Assembly: GCF_028649475.1 (NCBI RefSeq)
Contig: NZ_JAQSIP010000003.1
Coordinates: 372,001 to 436,000, forward strand
Origin: Curvibacter cyanobacteriorum
GTDB lineage: Bacteria; Pseudomonadota; Gammaproteobacteria; Burkholderiales; Burkholderiaceae_C
DNA: 64,000 bases
Direction of reading: 5' to 3'
The translations under genes were made by a program, and so were the position numbers. Positions 53,610-62,499 of the stretch are shown piece after piece; within the stretch, counting starts at the first letter, position 1, and each line of letters starts with the position of its first letter. The notes under the pieces were generated by a model. The model worked only from the letters and a program-made list of their open reading frames with translations, was not told the DNA's origin and ran no database searches.

Positions 53610-54608
53610 GTGTCTGATTGCCTTGCGCGCCGACAGGCGCTCGCTTCTTTGGGCTGGGGCGCGCTGGCGCTCGGTGCGCCGGGGGTGGTTCGCGCCCAGG
53701 CGCCGGCCTTGCGGTTTTCCGGGGCCTACGGCGATGCCGTGTTCCACACCCAGAACCTGCGCCAGTTCGCGCGCCGCGCCAGCGAGTTGCTGGGGCGCCC
53801 CATCGAGGTGTCGGTCAACGCCCAGCTCAAGCCGATGGCCGAGGTGCTGCCGGCCCTGTCGGGCGGTGAGATCGCTTTTGGCGAGGTGCTGATGTCGTCG
53901 TACGGCGGCAAGTACCCCTTGCTGGCGCTGGATTCGCTGCCGTTCATCGTGCGCGGTTTTGAAGACGCGGGCCACATGTGGGAAGCCTCGCGCCAGGCGG
54001 TCAGCGACGACCTGCTGAGCCGGGGCGTGCGCCTGCTGTACGCCGTGCCCTGGCCCGGTCAGGGCCTGTACAGCCGCAGCCCCGTGACCTTGCTGAGCGA
54101 CCTCAAGGGCCTGCGCTTTCGCGTCTACAACGACGCCACCAAACGCCTGGCCGAACTCTCCGGCGCGGTGCCGACCACCATCGCCGCCAATGAACTGTCC
54201 AAGGCCCTGGAGTCCGGGCAGGTGGACGCCATGATGACCTCCAGCACCACCGGGGTGGACAGCCAGGCCTGGCGCGTCATGAAGTACTTTGTCGACCTGC
54301 GCGCCTGGATCCCGAAGAACATGGTCTGCGTCAGCGACAAGGTCTGGCAAGGCTTCAGCCCCAGCCAGCAAAAGGAGCTGCTCGAGGCGGCCCGCCAGGC
54401 CGAGCAGCAGGGCTGGCAGATGGCCCGTGACGCCGACGAGGCGGCCAAGAAGGTCTTGACCGAGCAAAAGGTGCGCATCGTGGCACCGACCGCCGAACTG
54501 CGCCGCACCCTCGACCAGCTCGGCGAGCGCTTTGGCCGTGAGTGGGCGCAAAAGGCCGGCATCCCCGGCACCCAGGCCCTGCTGGGGTATTACGCGCGCC
54601 GCGGCTGA
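53610..54608 (+). CDS. TRAP-transporter solute receptor DctP, orphan
   Basis: A 332-residue DctP-family receptor. The twin-arginine-like leader is ARRQALASLGWGALALGAPGVVRAQ, and the mature part has LKGLRFRVYNDATKRLAELSGAVP, the family signature with the carboxylate-binding Arg. I start it at the GTG at 53610 with AAGGG seven bases before it; a TTG at 53580 is in frame. No DctQ or DctM genes are close, so it is orphaned. Its last 19 bases overlap the convergent LysR gene. Confidence 0.87.
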   Translation: MSDCLARRQALASLGWGALALGAPGVVRAQAPALRFSGAYGDAVFHTQNLRQFARRASELLGRPIEVSVNAQLKPMAEVLPALSGGEIAFGEVLMSSYGGKYPLLALDSLPFIVRGFEDAGHMWEASRQAVSDDLLSRGVRLLYAVPWPGQGLYSRSPVTLLSDLKGLRFRVYNDATKRLAELSGAVPTTIAANELSKALESGQVDAMMTSSTTGVDSQAWRVMKYFVDLRAWIPKNMVCVSDKVWQGFSPSQQKELLEAARQAEQQGWQMARDADEAAKKVLTEQKVRIVAPTAELRRTLDQLGERFGREWAQKAGIPGTQALLGYYARRG

Positions 54609-55567
54609 GTCGGCGCCGGGGGCTGGTGCGCCTTCACCAGGCACTCATAAAAACACTGCGCGGCCCGCCCCGGTTGCGGTGAACGCCGCAGCAGGCTGAC
54701 GAACTGGCAGCTGTACTGCAGGCGTTCGGGCGCCAGCGCCTGCATCAGGCCGCGGCGCTCGAAGGCCTCGGCATAGTGGTCGGGCAAAAAGCCCAGGTAG
54801 CGGCCCGACAGGATCAGCGTGGCGATGGCTTCTTGGTCGAAGCCGGTGGCGCTGCGTGTCAGCTGCGCCTGGTGGCTCAGCGCCATGTTGGGCGAGTGGT
54901 AGCCCAGGCCGGCAAATGGCCATTGGCGCAGCGCGTCCCAGTCCAGTTCCGCGTGCGCTTGGCCAAACAAGGGGTGGCGCTGGCCGCAGTACAGCTGCAT
55001 GGTTTCGCCAAACAGATCCGCGTAGAGCAGGCTGGGCGAGTTGCGGTGCGCCGGGATCACGCCCACCTGCCAGCGCCCGTCGATGATGCCGCGCTCGATC
55101 GTGTTGATCGAGGCCACGTGCAGCACCAGCTTGACCTCGGGCGCCTGCTCGGCAAACAAGGCGATCGCTTCGTGGATGCGCGCGCGCGGGTTGCTGGCGG
55201 TCTTGTCAAACAGGGCCAGCTCCAGTTGGCCGCCCATGCGCTGGTGGATGTCGTCCACGCTGGCGCGAAAGCCGTCCACCGCGGACAGCAGGCGCAGGGT
55301 CTCTTCGTACACGCGCTGGCCTTCGCCGGTCAGTGCAAAGCCGGCCCGGCCGCGCCGGCACAGCACCAGGCCCAGGCGGGTTTCCAGGTCCTTGACGTGG
55401 CGGCTCACGGTGGAGCTGCCGATGTTCAGCTCCAGTTCGGCGGCGGACATGCCGCCGCACTCCACCACGGTCTTGAAGACCTGCAGCAGGCGCATGTCCA
55501 TGTCACTGAGCTGACCCAGGATGGCGCGGTTTTTGGCGGGGCGGGCGGGTGGGGGTGTTACTTGCAT
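54590..55567 (-). CDS. LysR-family regulator divergent from aminotransferase
   Basis: A 325-residue LysR protein. The winged helix begins MDMRLLQVFKTVVECGG, preceded by about 44 residues from the chosen ATG at 55567; a start at 55501 would give the usual length and is equally possible. The effector domain is full length. It overlaps the stop of the DctP gene by 19 bases and is divergent from the class III aminotransferase (gap about 110 bases, AT-rich). Confidence 0.85.
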   Translation of the reverse strand: MQVTPPPARPAKNRAILGQLSDMDMRLLQVFKTVVECGGMSAAELELNIGSSTVSRHVKDLETRLGLVLCRRGRAGFALTGEGQRVYEETLRLLSAVDGFRASVDDIHQRMGGQLELALFDKTASNPRARIHEAIALFAEQAPEVKLVLHVASINTIERGIIDGRWQVGVIPAHRNSPSLLYADLFGETMQLYCGQRHPLFGQAHAELDWDALRQWPFAGLGYHSPNMALSHQAQLTRSATGFDQEAIATLILSGRYLGFLPDHYAEAFERRGLMQALAPERLQYSCQFVSLLRRSPQPGRAAQCFYECLVKAHQPPAPTQPRRA

Positions 55568-55677
55568 AAAGTGCGAAGTAAGTATTGATATTGAGCTATT
55601 TTCAAGAATAACCAGCGCATGAAAAATGAACAAGTTCTTTCACCTGATCGCTGCGTTCGTCGCGCAGCCTGACCGCC

Positions 55678-57048
55678 ATGACCCTCCTCACCGCTGACCC
55701 CGCTGCCCCGGCCCCGGCCTCCGAATCGGGGGTGCGCACCGACGCTGCCTGGCTCGACGCGCACTGGATGCCCTACACCGGCAACCGCAACTTCAAGGCC
55801 AACCCGCGCATGATCGTGGAGGCCAAGGGGGCGTATTTCACCGATGCCGACGGGCGCAAGATCTTTGACGGTCTGTCGGGTCTGTGGTGCACGGGGCTGG
55901 GCCACAGCCACCCCGCCATCAACGAGGCGGTCAGCCGCCAGATCGCCAAGCTCGACTACGCACCGGCTTTCCAGCACGGCCACCCGGGCAGCTTTGCGTT
56001 GGCCAACCGCCTCAAGGAACTGACCCCCGCCGGTCTCGACTACGTGTTCTTCACGGGTTCGGGCTCCGAGTCGGCCGACACCTCGCTGAAGATGGCCCGC
56101 GCCTACTGGCGCGCCAAGGGCCAGGCCAGCAAGACGCGCCTGATCGGGCGCGAAAAGGGCTACCACGGCGTGAACTTCGGCGGCATCTCGGTCGGTGGCA
56201 TTGGCGCCAACCGCAAGCTGTTCGGTCAGGGCGTTGAAGCCGATCACCTGCCGCACACCCAGCCGCCCGCGGGCTCGTTCTACAAGGGCATGCCGCCGAC
56301 CGGCGCCGAACTGGCCGACCGCCTGCTGGACCTGATCACGCTGCACGACGCGTCCAACATCGCGGCCGTCATCGTCGAGCCCTTCTCTGGTTCGGCCGGC
56401 GTGGTGATCCCGCCCGTGGGCTACCTGAAGCGCTTGCGCGACATCTGCACCGCCCACAACATCCTGCTGATTTTTGACGAGGTCATCACCGGCTTTGGCC
56501 GCGCCGGCGCCTTCACCGGGGCCGAGGCCTTTGGCGTCACACCCGACATCCTCAACTGCGCCAAGCAGATCACCAACGGCGTGCAGCCGCTGGGTGCCGT
56601 GCTGGCCAGCAAAGAGATCTACGACACCTTCATGTCGGTTGGCGGTCCTGACTACATGCTCGAGTTCCCGCACGGCTACACCTACTCGGCCCACCCGGTG
56701 GCCTGCGCCGCTGGCCTGGCCGCACTCGATGTGCTGCAAAAGGAAGACATGATCGGCCGCGTGCGCGCGCTGGCCCCGTACTTCGAGACCGCCGTGCACA
56801 GCCTGCGCGGTGCCAAGCATGTGCTGGACATCCGCAACTACGGCCTGGCCGCTGGCATCACCCTGGCCCCCGTGCCCGGCGAGCCGGCCAAGCGCCCCTA
56901 CGAGGTGGCGATGGCGTGCTGGAAGAAGGGCTTCTACGTGCGTTACGGTGGCGACACCATCCAGTTGGCCCCACCCTTCATCTCCGAGAAGGCCGAGATC
57001 GACCGCCTCATCAACGCGCTGGGCGACGCCCTGGCTGAAACCGCCTGA
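55678..57048 (+). CDS. Class III omega-aminotransferase (beta-alanine:pyruvate type)
   Basis: A 456-residue PLP enzyme. MPYTGNRNFKANPRM at the start, FFTGSGSESADTSLKMARAYW, the PLP-binding Asp in LIFDEVITGFGRAGAF and the catalytic Lys in NCAKQITNGVQPLGA are all seen. The N terminus matches beta-alanine:pyruvate and omega-amino acid transaminases. It likely moves the amino group of an omega-amino acid or amine to pyruvate. It is divergent from its presumed LysR regulator. Confidence 0.92.
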   Translation: MTLLTADPAAPAPASESGVRTDAAWLDAHWMPYTGNRNFKANPRMIVEAKGAYFTDADGRKIFDGLSGLWCTGLGHSHPAINEAVSRQIAKLDYAPAFQHGHPGSFALANRLKELTPAGLDYVFFTGSGSESADTSLKMARAYWRAKGQASKTRLIGREKGYHGVNFGGISVGGIGANRKLFGQGVEADHLPHTQPPAGSFYKGMPPTGAELADRLLDLITLHDASNIAAVIVEPFSGSAGVVIPPVGYLKRLRDICTAHNILLIFDEVITGFGRAGAFTGAEAFGVTPDILNCAKQITNGVQPLGAVLASKEIYDTFMSVGGPDYMLEFPHGYTYSAHPVACAAGLAALDVLQKEDMIGRVRALAPYFETAVHSLRGAKHVLDIRNYGLAAGITLAPVPGEPAKRPYEVAMACWKKGFYVRYGGDTIQLAPPFISEKAEIDRLINALGDALAETA

Positions 57049-57058
57049 AGGCGCTGAA

Positions 57059-57092
57059 CCCGGGTGGCCGGTCCCCGTGCCGGCGGCCCGGG
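57059..57092 (+). terminator. Hairpin after aminotransferase
   Basis: CCCGGGTGGCCGG (57059-57071) pairs with CCGGCGGCCCGGG (57080-57092) at 11 of 13 positions, an eight-base loop. No T-run follows directly. A second hairpin with T-run lies 155 bases on. Confidence 0.55.
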
Positions 57093-57246
57093 TCGTGGGG
57101 CGCTGATTCTGGGGTGCTGGTCGTGAGGCGCCGATGCTGAAGCGCTGGGGGCGGTGTGCCCACCGGCGCTGCCCCGGCTAGGTTGTTCCGGCTCTGTTGG
57201 TCCGGCGCTGTGGACCCCGCTCAGTGGGCCCGGCCTCCGGGTTGCT

Positions 57247-57273
57247 CCGGCTGCCCGGGCCGGGGTCTTTTTG
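57247..57273 (+). terminator. Possible terminator just before the amidase start
   Basis: CCGGC (57247-57251) pairs with GCCGG (57259-57263), followed by GGTCTTTTT. It lies about 15 bases before the amidase ATG. The 195 bases before it are GC-rich and hold several GCGCTG copies but no gene. Confidence 0.5.
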
Positions 57274-57287
57274 ATTAAGCTGCCCCC

Positions 57288-58781
57288 ATGAGTTCCACGC
57301 CTGTTGAACGCGCCGCATCGGCGCCATCCCCCGCTTCTTCCCCCCTCCATGATGTGGTGCAGCTGGACGCGGTCGCCCTGTCGCGGGCCATCCACCAGCG
57401 CGAGGTGTCGTGCCTGGAGGTGCTGGACGCTTTCCAGGCCCAGGTCGCGCGCCACAACCCCCGCGTCAATGCGCTGGTGGCCCTGGCCGACACCGAGCCC
57501 CTGCGCGACCTGGCACGCGAGCGCGACGCCCAATTGGCCCGCGGCCAGAGCCTGGGCGTGCTGCACGGGTTCCCGCAGGCCCCCAAGGACATTGCCCCGG
57601 TCGAGGGGCTGATCACCACGCGGGGCTCGCCGCTGTTCAAGGGCCAGCGCACGCGCCTCGACGCGCAGGTGTTCGAGCGCATGCGCGCCGCGGGCGCCTT
57701 GTTCATCGGGCGCAGCAACTCGCCTGAGTTCGGCCTGGGCGGCCACACCTACAACCCGGTCTACGGCATCACCCGCAATGCCTTCGACCCCAGCCGATCG
57801 GCCGGGGGCAGCAGCGGCGGCGCCGGGGTGGCCGTGGCCCTGAACATGCTGCCGCTGGCCGATGGCTCGGACATGATGGGCTCGCTGCGCACCCCCGCGG
57901 CGTTCAACCATGTGTTTGGGTTTCGGCCCTCGGTGGGCTGCGTGCCGCAGGGCCCGGCCGACGAGGTGTTCTTCCAGCAGTTCGGCGTCAGCGGGCCGAT
58001 GGCCCGCAACGTGCCCGACCTGGGCCTCCTGTTGTCGGTGCAAGCGGGCTTTGATGCGCGCCAGCCACTGACGCGCCAGCAGGACCCCCGGGTCTATGCA
58101 GGCCCCCTGGAGCGGGACTTCAAGGGCACGCGCATTGGCTGGCTGGGCGACCTGGGCGGCCACCTGGCCACCGAGCCCGGCGTGTTGCCGCTGTGCGAGC
58201 AGGCGCTGCGCCACTTCGAGCGCCTGGGGTGCACGGTCGAAGCGGTGCGTCCGCAGGCTGACCTGGAGCGTGTCTGGACGGCCTGGCTGGACCTGCGCGC
58301 CTTCCAGATGGCGGGCAACTACGCGGTGCTCTACCACGACCCGGCGCGCCGCGCCCAACTCAAACCCGAGGCCGTGTGGGAGATCGAACGCGGCCTGGCC
58401 CTGAGCGGGCAGGACGTGTTCCGTGCCGCCAGCGTGCGCAGCCACTGGTACCAGGCGCTGCGCAGCCTGTTCGAGCAGGTCGACTACCTGGTGCTGCCCT
58501 CGGCCCAGGTGTTCCCTTTCGAGGCCGAACAGCACTGGCCCGCCGAGGTCGGCGGTCGTGGCATGGACACCTACCACCGCTGGATGGAGGTGGTCGTCGC
58601 CGCCACCCTGGCGGGGCTGCCCGCGCTGAGCGTGCCCGCTGGCCTGGGCGGGCCCGAGGGCCGCTGGCCCGTGGGCCTGCAACTCATCGGCCCCACGCAG
58701 GCCGACCTGGCCGTGCTGCAACTGGGCCACGCCTACGACCAGGCGGGTGGGTTCTCGAAGGTGCGCAGCCCCTGGCTGTGA
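57288..58781 (+). CDS. Amidase-signature hydrolase
   Basis: A 497-residue amidase. The catalytic triad text is visible: Lys100 in APKDIAP, the cis-Ser in SAGGSSGGAG and the nucleophile Ser in GSDMMGSLRTPAA. The usual GGSIR reads MGSLR here, a tolerable variant. The family cleaves amides and aryl or aliphatic nitriles' products; the substrate is unknown. It follows an aminotransferase in the same direction, so an omega-amino acid amide is one guess. Confidence 0.9.
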   Translation: MSSTPVERAASAPSPASSPLHDVVQLDAVALSRAIHQREVSCLEVLDAFQAQVARHNPRVNALVALADTEPLRDLARERDAQLARGQSLGVLHGFPQAPKDIAPVEGLITTRGSPLFKGQRTRLDAQVFERMRAAGALFIGRSNSPEFGLGGHTYNPVYGITRNAFDPSRSAGGSSGGAGVAVALNMLPLADGSDMMGSLRTPAAFNHVFGFRPSVGCVPQGPADEVFFQQFGVSGPMARNVPDLGLLLSVQAGFDARQPLTRQQDPRVYAGPLERDFKGTRIGWLGDLGGHLATEPGVLPLCEQALRHFERLGCTVEAVRPQADLERVWTAWLDLRAFQMAGNYAVLYHDPARRAQLKPEAVWEIERGLALSGQDVFRAASVRSHWYQALRSLFEQVDYLVLPSAQVFPFEAEQHWPAEVGGRGMDTYHRWMEVVVAATLAGLPALSVPAGLGGPEGRWPVGLQLIGPTQADLAVLQLGHAYDQAGGFSKVRSPWL

Positions 58782-59090
58782 GGGGGCCGGCGGCCGCTGC
58801 GCAGCGGTGCGGCGGCGGTGCCCCTGCAGGCGCCCCCGGCGGGTCTGGTGGGCTGGCCGAGGCGTCGGGCCGGGGGGCGGGTCTGGGGGCGAGGCCGGGC
58901 TTGGCGACCGAGCCTGGCGCGAGCCGGCTCCAACAACGATGCACTTGAAACACCAGGAAACACGCCCGCCCCCCGGGCTTCTGCCATATTGAGCCCTTTC
59001 CACCCCAACAGGGGTGGCCGATGGATGTGTCAAGCGCAGGCCCCTGCACGCTCCGTGCGCCAGCGGGCCTGGTGCGCAAGGAGCCCCTTT
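58782..59090. other. GC-rich intergenic region
   Basis: About 310 bases with no supported gene. A perfect 14-bp palindrome, CCGCTGCGCAGCGG, lies at 58794-58807, just after the amidase stop, and may form a terminator-like hairpin without a T-run. Towards 58980-59030 the sequence is a little AT-richer and may hold the permease promoter. Confidence 0.4.
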
Positions 59091-60560
59091 GTGAAACCAA
59101 GCACCGCGCTTCGCCTGGGCTCGGCCGTGGCCATTGTGGGGCTGGTGCTCCTGATCTGGTGGGGCATTCCCGTGCCCCAGGGCGTGACGGCGCCGGCCTG
59201 GCACCTGCTGGCGCTGTTTGTCGGCACCATCGCGGCCATCATTGCCAAGGTCATGCCCATTGGCGCGCTGGCCATCATCGCGATCGTGTTGGTGGCGATC
59301 ACCGGTGTCACCCACAGCACGCCGTCGGTGGCCATGGCCGACGCGTTGAGTGGCTTTGGCAACCCCCTGATCTGGCTCATCGGCCTGTCGATCATGCTGT
59401 CGCGCGCGCTCATCAAGACCGGCCTGGGCGCCCGCATCGGCTACCTGTTCATGCGCTTGTTCGGTCGCAAGACCCTGGGCATTGGCTATGCGCTGGCCTT
59501 CTCCGAGTTGGTGCTGGCGCCAGTCACCCCCAGCAACACCGCGCGGGGCGGGGGCATCATGCACCCCATCATGCGTTCGATCGCCACCAGCTTTGGCTCG
59601 ACACCGGAGCAGGGTACGCACCACCAGATGGGCCGCTACCTGGCGCTGGTCAACTACCACGCCAACCCGATCTCCTCGGCCATGTTCGTCACGGCCACCG
59701 CGCCCAACCCCTTGATCGTTGATTTCATCAGCCGAGCCACCGGCGCACAGGTCTCGCTGACCTGGACCACCTGGGCCTGGGCCATGTTGCTGCCTGGTCT
59801 GGCGGCCATGCTGTTGATGCCGCTGGTCCTGTACTGGCTCAGCCCACCCGAGGTCAAGGACACCCCACAAGCGCGGGTGTTTGCCCAGGCCCGCCTGGAT
59901 GAACTGGGTCCCCTGCACCGCGCCGAGAAGATCCTGCTGGCGGTTTTCGCCTTGCTGCTGTTGCTGTGGGTGGGGGTGCCGGCGCTGCTGTGGGGGCCGC
60001 ACTGGGAGGTGGACGCCACCGCCGCCGCCGCCTTGGGTCTGGCCTTGCTGTTGGTGAGCGGCGTTTTGCAATGGGACGATGTTCTGAAGGAAAAATCGGC
60101 CTGGGACACCATCGTCTGGTTTGCCGCGCTGGTCATGATGGCCACCTTCTTGAACAAGCTGGGGCTGATTGCCTGGTTCTCCACGCTGGTGCAAAACGGC
60201 ATCCTCCACCTGGGCCTGGGTTGGGCGGGGGCCTCGGCCTTGCTGATCGGGGTCTACCTGTACGCGCACTACTTTTTCGCCAGCACCACCGCCCACATCA
60301 CGGCCATGTTTGCCGCCTTTTACGCGGCAGGGCTGGCGCTGGGCGCACCGGCCATGCCCTTGGCCCTGCTGCTGGCCGCAGCCTCGTCGATCATGATGAC
60401 GCTGACCCATTACGCCACGGGCACCTCACCGATTGTGTTTGGCTCCAACTTCGTCACCTTGGGCCATTGGTGGCGCATTGGCCTGGCCATGAGCGTGGTC
60501 AACCTGCTGGTCTGGACGCTGGTGGGGGGCCTGTGGTGGAAGGTGTTGGGCTACTGGTGA
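59091..60560 (+). CDS. DASS-family anion/dicarboxylate permease (GTG start)
   Basis: A 489-residue divalent-anion:sodium symporter of the YbhI/CitT branch with about twelve hydrophobic spans. The signatures are LVLAPVTPSNTARGGGIMHPI in the first repeat and THYATGTSPIVFG in the second. I start at the GTG at 59091 with AAGGAG seven bases before it; longer in-frame translation is Arg/Pro-rich and not membrane-like. Likely substrates are di- or tricarboxylates. It overlaps the convergent IclR gene by ten bases. Confidence 0.9.
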   Translation: MKPSTALRLGSAVAIVGLVLLIWWGIPVPQGVTAPAWHLLALFVGTIAAIIAKVMPIGALAIIAIVLVAITGVTHSTPSVAMADALSGFGNPLIWLIGLSIMLSRALIKTGLGARIGYLFMRLFGRKTLGIGYALAFSELVLAPVTPSNTARGGGIMHPIMRSIATSFGSTPEQGTHHQMGRYLALVNYHANPISSAMFVTATAPNPLIVDFISRATGAQVSLTWTTWAWAMLLPGLAAMLLMPLVLYWLSPPEVKDTPQARVFAQARLDELGPLHRAEKILLAVFALLLLLWVGVPALLWGPHWEVDATAAAALGLALLLVSGVLQWDDVLKEKSAWDTIVWFAALVMMATFLNKLGLIAWFSTLVQNGILHLGLGWAGASALLIGVYLYAHYFFASTTAHITAMFAAFYAAGLALGAPAMPLALLLAAASSIMMTLTHYATGTSPIVFGSNFVTLGHWWRIGLAMSVVNLLVWTLVGGLWWKVLGYW

Positions 60561-61351
60561 GTCTTGGCGCGCGGCGCCCCCAGGCGCTGTGACAGCTGGC
60601 GGCCGCAGTCGCGCAGCAGGCTGGCGCTGGGGCCGTCCGGGCGCAGGTCCAGCGTGGCACTGGGGCCGATGGCGGCCAGGGCCAGCACCAGCTGACCAAA
60701 GCCGTCAAACACCGGCACGGCGAGGGCGCTGACGCCTTCAATCAACTGCCGGTCCACCACCGCCAACTGACGGGCCCGTACCTCCTGCAACTCGGCCTGG
60801 AACACCGGGTCGTCCAGGGCCCCGGCGTGGCCGTCCAGGCGCAGGGCCTCGGCCACCGGCTCGGCCGGGTGGAAGGCCGCAAACACCTTGCCCGACGCGG
60901 TGTGCCGCACCGAGGCCGTGGTGCCGTGGCGCATCGCCACATGCACGGGGGTGGGGGCCTCCTCGACCCGGATGATGGTCGGCCCGCGCGTGCCCCACAC
61001 CGAGGCCGACACGGTGTGGCCCAGGCGCTGGGCCAGCGAGGGCAGCTCGGCAATCGCCAGCCGCACCGGGTCCACCTGCTGCAGGCTGATCAATCCCAGT
61101 TGCAGGGCCAGCGGGCCCAGGCCGTAGTGGCCGCTGACGGGGTCTTGTTCGATCAGGCCCAGCTTGCCAAAGCTCACCAGGTAGGGGTGGGCCTTGGCCG
61201 GGGTCATGTCGGCCTCGCGCGCCAGGTCCTTCAAGGCCATGGGGCGGCCGGTGTGGGCCAGCGCCTTCAGCAACTGGCCGCCCACCTCCACGCTCTGGAT
61301 GCCACGCGGGGCGCGTGCGGCGCCGTCACCACTGTCTTCTGCATTGCTCAT
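60551..61351 (-). CDS. IclR-family regulator divergent from aromatic-degradation genes
   Basis: A 266-residue IclR protein. The winged helix is at about residues 15-75 (GGQLLKALAHTGRPMALKDLA, then EADMTPAKAHPYLVSFGKLGLI). The effector domain has GPTIIRVEEAP and SALAVPVFDGFGQLVLALAAIG. I chose the ATG at 61351. Family members regulate aromatic catabolism (PobR, PcaU, MhpR); here it faces the MBL-fold and monooxygenase genes across an operator-like inverted repeat. Confidence 0.9.
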   Translation of the reverse strand: MSNAEDSGDGAARAPRGIQSVEVGGQLLKALAHTGRPMALKDLAREADMTPAKAHPYLVSFGKLGLIEQDPVSGHYGLGPLALQLGLISLQQVDPVRLAIAELPSLAQRLGHTVSASVWGTRGPTIIRVEEAPTPVHVAMRHGTTASVRHTASGKVFAAFHPAEPVAEALRLDGHAGALDDPVFQAELQEVRARQLAVVDRQLIEGVSALAVPVFDGFGQLVLALAAIGPSATLDLRPDGPSASLLRDCGRQLSQRLGAPRAKTHQ

Positions 61352-61402
61352 GGGCCCGATTGTCTCTGCTTCGCAGGCCGGGGCAGCGCTGGGTCTAGGG
61401 TT

Positions 61403-61472
61403 TTCACCTAAACAAATGAATTCGACATTGACGAATTTTTTGCCTAACATCAAAGAATTCCGTTTAGGTGAA
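61403..61472. promoter_or_regulatory. Two inverted operator-like elements between IclR and MBL-fold genes
   Basis: TTCACCTAAAC at 61403-61413 recurs as its exact reverse complement GTTTAGGTGAA at 61462-61472. The flanks are also related: AATGAATTC (61416-61424) follows the first element, and GAATTCATT (61470-61478) overlaps and follows the second. Centre spacing is 59 bases. Facing copies are a common IclR arrangement. The 48-base interval is AT-rich and likely holds the promoters. Confidence 0.7.
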
Positions 61473-61514
61473 TTCATTCGCCTATGTTGAACAACCACCC
61501 ACTGTGAGCCCACC

Positions 61515-62471
61515 ATGAGCACCAAGACCTTCGCCTCCGCCGCCGACCTCGAAGTCAAGAAAGTCAGCTTCGACAAGCTGTCCGACCACGCCTACGCCTA
61601 CACCGCCGAGGGCGACCCGAACACCGGCATCATCATTGGCGACGACGCGGTGATGGTGATCGACACCCAGGCCACGCCGGTGATGGCGCAGGACGTGATC
61701 CGCCGCATCCGCGAAGTCACCGACAAGCCCATCAAGTACGTGCTGCTGAGCCACTACCACGCGGTGCGCGTGCTGGGCGCCAGCGCCTACGGTGCCGAGC
61801 ACATCATCGCCAGCGAAGACACGCGCGACCTGATCGTGGAGCGCGGCCAGTTCGACAAGGACAGCGAGATCGGCCGTTTCCCGCGCCTGTTCCAGAACGT
61901 GGAGAGCGTGCCCGAGGGCCTGACCTGGCCCACCCTGACCTTCAACAAGAAGATGACCCTGTGGCTGGGCAGCGTCGAGGTGCAGATCCTGCAACTGGGC
62001 CGCGGCCACACCAAGGGCGACACCGTGGCCTGGCTGCCGCAAGAAAAAATCCTGTTCTCGGGCGACCTGGTCGAGTTCGATGCCACCCCCTACGCGGGCG
62101 ACGCCTACTTCAAGGACTGGCCGCAGACGCTGGACAACATCGCCGCCCTGCAGCCTGAAAAGCTGGTGCCCGGCCGCGGTGCCGCGCTGCAGACGCCCGA
62201 GCAGGTGCAGGCCGGCCTGGCCGGTACGCGCGCCTTCATCAGCGACCTGTACGAGAGCGTGCAGGCCGGCGCCGCCGCGGGGCAGGACCTGCGCAAGGTC
62301 TACGAAGCGACCTTCGCCAAGCTGCAACCCAAGTACGGCCAGTGGGTGATCTTCAACCACTGCATGCCGTTCGACGTCACGCGCGCCTACGACGAAGCCA
62401 CCCAGTACCCGGACCCGCGCATCTGGACCGCCGAGCGCGACATCCAGATGTGGAAAGCCCTGGAAGGCTGA
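61515..62471 (+). CDS. Metallo-beta-lactamase-fold hydrolase with altered HxHxDH motif
   Basis: A 318-residue MBL-fold protein. The metal motif, normally HxHxDH, reads HYHAVR at residues 80-85: both first His are kept, while the Asp and third His positions are Val84 and Arg85. Later ligands look present: His165 in GRGHTKGDTVAW and Asp in FSGDLVEFDATPY. One metal site is therefore compromised. It lies 28 bases before an aromatic flavoprotein monooxygenase under IclR control, so a role in a phenolic-acid pathway is likely. The activity is unknown. Confidence 0.85.
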   Translation: MSTKTFASAADLEVKKVSFDKLSDHAYAYTAEGDPNTGIIIGDDAVMVIDTQATPVMAQDVIRRIREVTDKPIKYVLLSHYHAVRVLGASAYGAEHIIASEDTRDLIVERGQFDKDSEIGRFPRLFQNVESVPEGLTWPTLTFNKKMTLWLGSVEVQILQLGRGHTKGDTVAWLPQEKILFSGDLVEFDATPYAGDAYFKDWPQTLDNIAALQPEKLVPGRGAALQTPEQVQAGLAGTRAFISDLYESVQAGAAAGQDLRKVYEATFAKLQPKYGQWVIFNHCMPFDVTRAYDEATQYPDPRIWTAERDIQMWKALEG

Positions 62472-62499
62472 GCCCGTTCGAGGTGAGGAGACACGTTCC

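Noticed and set aside
56943-60410. A 1155-residue minus-strand open frame
   Set aside because: It is antisense to the aminotransferase end, amidase and DASS permease genes, has His/Gln/Arg-rich low-complexity translation and crosses several known genes. It is an effect of high third-position GC.
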